This document shows positions 5,093-7,969 of a stretch of 7,969 nt of DNA, piece after piece. The DNA is from Pseudobdellovibrionaceae bacterium (GTDB taxonomy: Bacteria; Bdellovibrionota; Bdellovibrionia; Bdellovibrionales; JAMPXM01): the NCBI GenBank assembly GCA_913774795.1, contig CAJYIL010000519.1, positions 1 to 7,969 of the forward strand, written 5' to 3'. Made by a program: the position numbers and the translations under genes. Every line of letters begins with the position of its first letter. Position 1 is the stretch's first letter. The notes below the pieces were generated by a model. It did no database searches, was not told the origin of the DNA, and saw nothing but the letters and a program-made list of their open reading frames with translations.

Positions 5093-7171
5093 TTATCTGT
5101 TCTTCACGTCTCCGCGAGCAAAGATTGAAGCTACATAGTGCAAGACATCGGTCGCCGAAATCTCGTCGTAGCCGAAGTCACGGATCAAGCGCGTTTTCAC
5201 CACGTCGATCTTTTCTTGCGTGTCTTTGTCGACGACGCTCGAGACGAGCGATGTGAGCTTGATCGAATCTTTTTGGTCTTCGAACAACTTCAACTCCAAC
5301 GCCTTGTGAAGTCGCTCGTTTGCTTTGTAATCGAACTTGCGACCTTCCAGAGCGAGAGCGCCGATGTAGTTCATGATTTCACGGCGGAAGTCGTCTTTAC
5401 GTGATTCCGGGATCTCGATCTTTTCTTCGATCGAACGCATGAGGCGCTCGTCTGGCTCTTCATCTTGCCCCGTGAACTGGTTACGAACGCGCTCTTTCTG
5501 CGTATACGCTTTCACGTTGTCGATGTAATTACCACCGAGACGAGTGAGGGCCGAATCGTCCGCGCTGATCGCACGTTGAACTTCGCCCTTGATGATCTCT
5601 TCGTACTCCTGCTTCACGACCGATAAGAGCTCACGGTACTCCGCTTTGAGTTCTTCGTTCGCGAGAAGCGAGTGGTGCTTCAATCCGGATTCAAGCTCGT
5701 TCATCACCATGAACGGATTCACCGATCCCCGGTTGTTCTGCTGAGCCGCCACAAGCGCGTTCGACAATTTATCCTGAATGTAACGAGGCGAAATTCCGTC
5801 AAGACCCTCGCGAATCGCTTCTTTGCGAAGCTCCTTCACGTTGTCTTCGGTGTAATTCGGAAGACTGCGGCCGTCGTACAACTTCATTTTCTGGAGACGC
5901 GTGAGATTCGCTTTCTTCGGCTTCTCAAGACGCGTAAGGATCGCCCACATCGCGGCCATTTCAACCGTGTGAGGTGCAATCGAAACTCCGCGGAGCTTGC
6001 GCGAGTTGAAATCTTTTTTGTAGATGTTCACTTCGTTCTTGAGCTTCGTGATGTACGGAATATCGATCTTCACTGTACGGTCACGAAGGGCTTCCATGAA
6101 TTCGTTGTCTTGAAGACGACGGTACTCAGGTTCATTCGTGTGACCGATGATGACTTCGTCGATGTGCGTTTGCGCGAACTTCTTCGGCTTCACGCGGTGT
6201 TCTTGCGAAGCACCTAGAAGGTCGTACAAGAACGCGACGTCGAGCTTCAACACCTCGACGAACTCGATGATCCCGCGGTTGGCGACGTTGAATTCGCCGT
6301 CGAAGTTAAACGCACGTGGGTCAGAATCTGAACCGTACTCCGCGATTTTGCGGTAATTAATATCGCCTGTGAGTTCGGTTGAGTCTTGGTTCTTTTCGTC
6401 TTTTGGCTGGAACGTGCCGATCCCGATTCGGTCAGCTTCGTTCAATACCAAACGCTTCACGCGAACGTGTTGAAGAACTTTGTTCACGTCACCGTGATAG
6501 CGCTCCATCAACTGACGGAAGATGAAACGAGACGGCGGCGAAAGCTCGCCGTCGATCTTTACGCGGAATTCCGTTTTGTTGCCGCGGTTCAATTCTTCTT
6601 CAATGCGAGGACGCAAATCCTCAGGAATCAAGAGGAGCGGCTCTTCGTGCATCGGTGAGGCGAAGACTTTCGCTTCTTTTCCGAGAATGCCGTCGAGCTC
6701 GCCTTTTTCGTCGATCCATTCGAATGTGTAGAGCGCGCCTTGATCGGTTTTCGAGTAAGCCTCGACACCTTTTTTGAGCATGCGGCTAATCGTCGATTTC
6801 GCCGAACCCACTGGGCCATGAAGAAGGATGACTCGTTTCTCAGTTCCGTAACCGAGCGCGGCCGAACGCAAAACGTTCACGAGTTTCATCAGCGGAATAT
6901 CGAGCCCGAAGACAGCGTCTTTTCCGTCGTTCTCGATGTCATCGAAGAACTTGTAGCGCTTCACCGGTTTTTTGAAGTCGACGTACTCTTCAGTGCCCTT
7001 CTCGAGGATCAAATCATACAAGCGCTGAAACGCGTTTCGCGTGATTTTCGGATTCTCTTTAACGAGGTTGAGATACTCATTGAAGGTGCCCGACCAAGTC
7101 AGGTCGCGGTACTTCTGATTCCCCTGCCAGTCCTTGATGAGGTTGCTGAAATCCAAAGAGTTGTTGGCCAT
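5093..7171 (-). CDS. prkA: PrkA AAA+ serine protein kinase (YeaG-like)
   Basis: The start is taken at the ATG 7171-7169 (692 residues) because a strong purine-rich ribosome site precedes it; extending to a TTG at 7261 would add 30 unrelated residues and run through a putative promoter. The N-terminal AAA_PrkA domain has Walker A GPVGSAKST (119-127), the family block SPMHEEPLLLIPEDLR (172-187), a Walker B-like NRGIIEFVEVLK (298-309), a sensor-like IIGHTNEPEY (341-350) and an arginine-containing RDRTVKIDIPY (363-373). The C-terminal PrkA domain follows, including KMKLYDGRSLPNY (428-440), the GLDGISPRYIQDKLSNAL stretch (456-473) and a helical end. Relatives act as cytoplasmic ATP-dependent serine kinases in stress, starvation or sporulation, and an ATP-dependent protease role has also been proposed. 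At 692 residues it is about 50 longer than E. coli YeaG (about 644). It is the first gene of the module. Confidence 0.97.
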   Translation of the reverse strand: MANNSLDFSNLIKDWQGNQKYRDLTWSGTFNEYLNLVKENPKITRNAFQRLYDLILEKGTEEYVDFKKPVKRYKFFDDIENDGKDAVFGLDIPLMKLVNVLRSAALGYGTEKRVILLHGPVGSAKSTISRMLKKGVEAYSKTDQGALYTFEWIDEKGELDGILGKEAKVFASPMHEEPLLLIPEDLRPRIEEELNRGNKTEFRVKIDGELSPPSRFIFRQLMERYHGDVNKVLQHVRVKRLVLNEADRIGIGTFQPKDEKNQDSTELTGDINYRKIAEYGSDSDPRAFNFDGEFNVANRGIIEFVEVLKLDVAFLYDLLGASQEHRVKPKKFAQTHIDEVIIGHTNEPEYRRLQDNEFMEALRDRTVKIDIPYITKLKNEVNIYKKDFNSRKLRGVSIAPHTVEMAAMWAILTRLEKPKKANLTRLQKMKLYDGRSLPNYTEDNVKELRKEAIREGLDGISPRYIQDKLSNALVAAQQNNRGSVNPFMVMNELESGLKHHSLLANEELKAEYRELLSVVKQEYEEIIKGEVQRAISADDSALTRLGGNYIDNVKAYTQKERVRNQFTGQDEEPDERLMRSIEEKIEIPESRKDDFRREIMNYIGALALEGRKFDYKANERLHKALELKLFEDQKDSIKLTSLVSSVVDKDTQEKIDVVKTRLIRDFGYDEISATDVLHYVASIFARGDVKNR

Positions 7172-7173
7172 GA

Positions 7174-7188
7174 CTCTCCCTCTTCCTT
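7174..7188 (-). promoter_or_regulatory. Ribosome binding site deciding the prkA start
   Basis: The transcript reads AAGGAAGAGGGAGAG, ending two bases before the ATG at 7171. This long purine tract with AGAGGG at about 6 nt spacing supports the internal ATG over the longer TTG-initiated frame. Confidence 0.75.
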
Positions 7189-7230
7189 GACAGATTTGTG
7201 TCTCATAGTGGCGCACAAGTGCCCTACTAA

Positions 7231-7261
7231 AGTATGACCCAATAAGTCGGGAAAAGGTCAA
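7231..7261 (-). promoter_or_regulatory. Possible sigma-70-like promoter for the prkA module
   Basis: On the minus strand a TTGACC box (7261-7256, five of six consensus bases) is followed after 19 nt by CATACT (7236-7231, four of six). The spacer is longer than the usual 17. It would put the transcript start near 7224 and leave about 50 nt of leader before the prkA ATG. A 5-bp inverted repeat (TGACC at 7235-7239, GGTCA at 7256-7260) spans the two boxes and might be an operator or chance. The rest of the 7172-7363 gap shows no gene or clear terminator. Confidence 0.35.
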
Positions 7262-7363
7262 AAAATAGTTCCGAAACGCTTAAGCAGTGTCGGTCCTGCG
7301 GCACGATCCATTAGAGAACGCCGACGCATAAATCTCGCTCGCGCTCTCGTATAAGAGGAAGCG

Positions 7364-7969
7364 TTAGCGTCCGCGTTTCTCGATCTTATAGCTAGAAGGA
7401 GCTACGAGATCGTAAGCCGTTTCACCCGGCGGCACATCGGCTCGCGCTTCGGTGATCACCAAATTCATTTCGGCTTCAGGCGCCGTAAATAAGAAACGAC
7501 GACGTCCCTCGTCGTCAGACTGGCGAGCAATCGAAGCTGTTCCGGATTGGCAAGACCACTCGGGATCTCTCGAGTGGTCGCACTGCCAACCTGAATTGTT
7601 CGCTTCGAGCGGACGATCAAAAAGCAACGCGAGTAAATCCGCGGGCGCCGCACGCACCGGGATCACGCGCGAGAGCGCCCAGCGATCGGCCGGAGCTTCG
7701 ATGAATTTCTTTTCGCGCGTGAGCGCGATGCGAACATCATTGTCTTTAGAAGCAATGGAGGCCACGTGCGTGCTGAAAGGTCCGAGTGCTTCGATGCGAA
7801 GGCGATCCGGTTCTTTCGCGACAATGTCGAGATCGAGCGTCACGGACTTTGCGGTCTTTAGATTTTTGACAAGAGCTTTCGCGCGCCACGACCCTTGCGC
7901 CGAGCCGGCATTTCCGACGACGGTCTTCTCGCCTTTTGGCAACGTGTTGCACGCGCTCATTACACAAAC
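7364..7969 (-). CDS. Outer-membrane-type lipoprotein, LolB/DUF4292-like (5' end outside window)
   Basis: The frame is open to the window edge. The ATG at 7960 is probably internal to the signal peptide, since three more sense codons (Val-Cys-Val) precede it and the next residues are Met-Ser-Ala-Cys, a plausible lipobox with the lipidated Cys as the fourth residue from that Met. The visible part is 201 residues. Counting from Met7960, the region about 39-66 (TKxVTLDLDI-like strand, then KEPDRLRIEALGPFSTHVAS) has the pattern of alternating beta strands plus a P-x-x-L-R-x-x-x-L-G-P motif seen in LolB and DUF4292 lipoproteins. It is followed by RVIPVRAAPADLLALLFDRP (98-117), like their central helix. 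This suggests a half-barrel lipid- or lipoprotein-binding fold at the envelope; the exact function is not shown. A Cys pair brackets CDHSRDPEWSC (126-136), encoded by an inverted repeat. The stop is 192 nt upstream of prkA, so it is probably a separate transcription unit. Confidence 0.75.
   Translation of the reverse strand, partial: VCVMSACNTLPKGEKTVVGNAGSAQGSWRAKALVKNLKTAKSVTLDLDIVAKEPDRLRIEALGPFSTHVASIASKDNDVRIALTREKKFIEAPADRWALSRVIPVRAAPADLLALLFDRPLEANNSGWQCDHSRDPEWSCQSGTASIARQSDDEGRRRFLFTAPEAEMNLVITEARADVPPGETAYDLVAPSSYKIEKRGR
7381..7412. repeat. Imperfect inverted repeat near the 3' end of the lipoprotein gene
   Basis: CGATCT (7381-7386) pairs with AGATCG (7407-7412), and TAGCT (7389-7393) with AGCTA (7400-7404), leaving a 2x2 internal loop and a 6-nt loop. 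It is inside the last coding codons, about 15 nt before the stop on the transcript, with no U-run after it. It may stabilise the mRNA end or be incidental. Confidence 0.5.
7547..7589. repeat. Inverted repeat (9 + 6 bp) inside the lipoprotein gene
   Basis: GACCACTCG (7554-7562) and CGAGTGGTC (7571-7579) are exact reverse complements around an 8-nt loop. Outside them TTGGCA (7547-7552) pairs with TGCCAA (7584-7589), leaving a small asymmetric internal loop. The encoded peptide is roughly mirror-like, with Trp-Gln-Cys near one end and Trp-Ser-Cys-Gln near the other. Confidence 0.75.

Noticed and set aside
5672..7237. Plus-strand frames opposite prkA, up to 181 codons
   Set aside because: They are antisense to the well-supported kinase, with Phe/Val/Arg-rich composition expected of reverse-complement codons.
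7172..7261. Longer prkA starting at TTG 7261
   Set aside because: The extra 30 residues do not resemble the family, the frame passes through the likely promoter, and the internal ATG at 7171 has a strong ribosome site.
7258..7329. 23-codon minus-strand frame in the gap upstream of prkA
   Set aside because: It has only a weak purine stretch upstream and its stop lies in the putative -35 box; nothing beyond an open frame supports it.
7746..7967. Second minus-strand frame at the window end
   Set aside because: It is an out-of-frame shadow of the lipoprotein gene with an Arg/Ser/Lys-rich product and no domain.

Overview
The window carries eight protein-coding genes, all on the minus strand, packed with short gaps; two run off the window ends. 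I see no tRNA, rRNA, CRISPR array, insertion sequence or convincing plus-strand gene. GC content looks close to 50%. Sec and lipoprotein signal peptides, an outer-membrane beta-barrel-like protein and a LolB-like lipoprotein point to a Gram-negative bacterium. The form of the PrkA/vWA/SpoVR proteins and the GC content suggest a deltaproteobacterial-type lineage such as Bdellovibrionota. That placement is inference.

In transcription order (high to low coordinates): (1) 7969-7364, a lipoprotein of LolB/DUF4292-like appearance, cut by the window edge inside its signal peptide. (2) A 192-nt gap with a possible promoter. (3) 7171-2367, the widely conserved three-gene stress/development module prkA (AAA+ serine protein kinase), a yeaH/yhbH-type vWA protein (DUF444) and spoVR. 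(4) 2309-1, a second run of four envelope genes: a polytopic membrane protein of unknown function, an exported redoxin with a Cys-Pro-Cys active site, a small exported FixH/YtkA-like protein with a Met/His motif, and the N-terminal part of an exported beta-barrel-like protein whose mature end starts with a Cys-Cys pair. The four may form one functional unit in periplasmic thiol or metal (copper?) handling, possibly co-transcribed with spoVR.

The most unusual signal is not a gene. Two long, perfect inverted repeats sit at gene starts. A 23-bp stem with a 4-nt loop (395-444) buries the start codon of the beta-barrel gene. A 19-bp stem with an inner 5-bp stem (5029-5089) fills the prkA-to-yeaH gap. 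In both, the downstream arm is the 5' end of the next reading frame (for yeaH, counted from its possible upstream ATG) and the upstream arm is its exact reverse complement. Neither is followed by a T-run, so they do not look like standard terminators. Three weaker hairpins lie at 2324-2352, 7381-7412 and 7547-7589. The module may therefore be controlled or processed at RNA level, or the genome may be prone to fold-back template switching.
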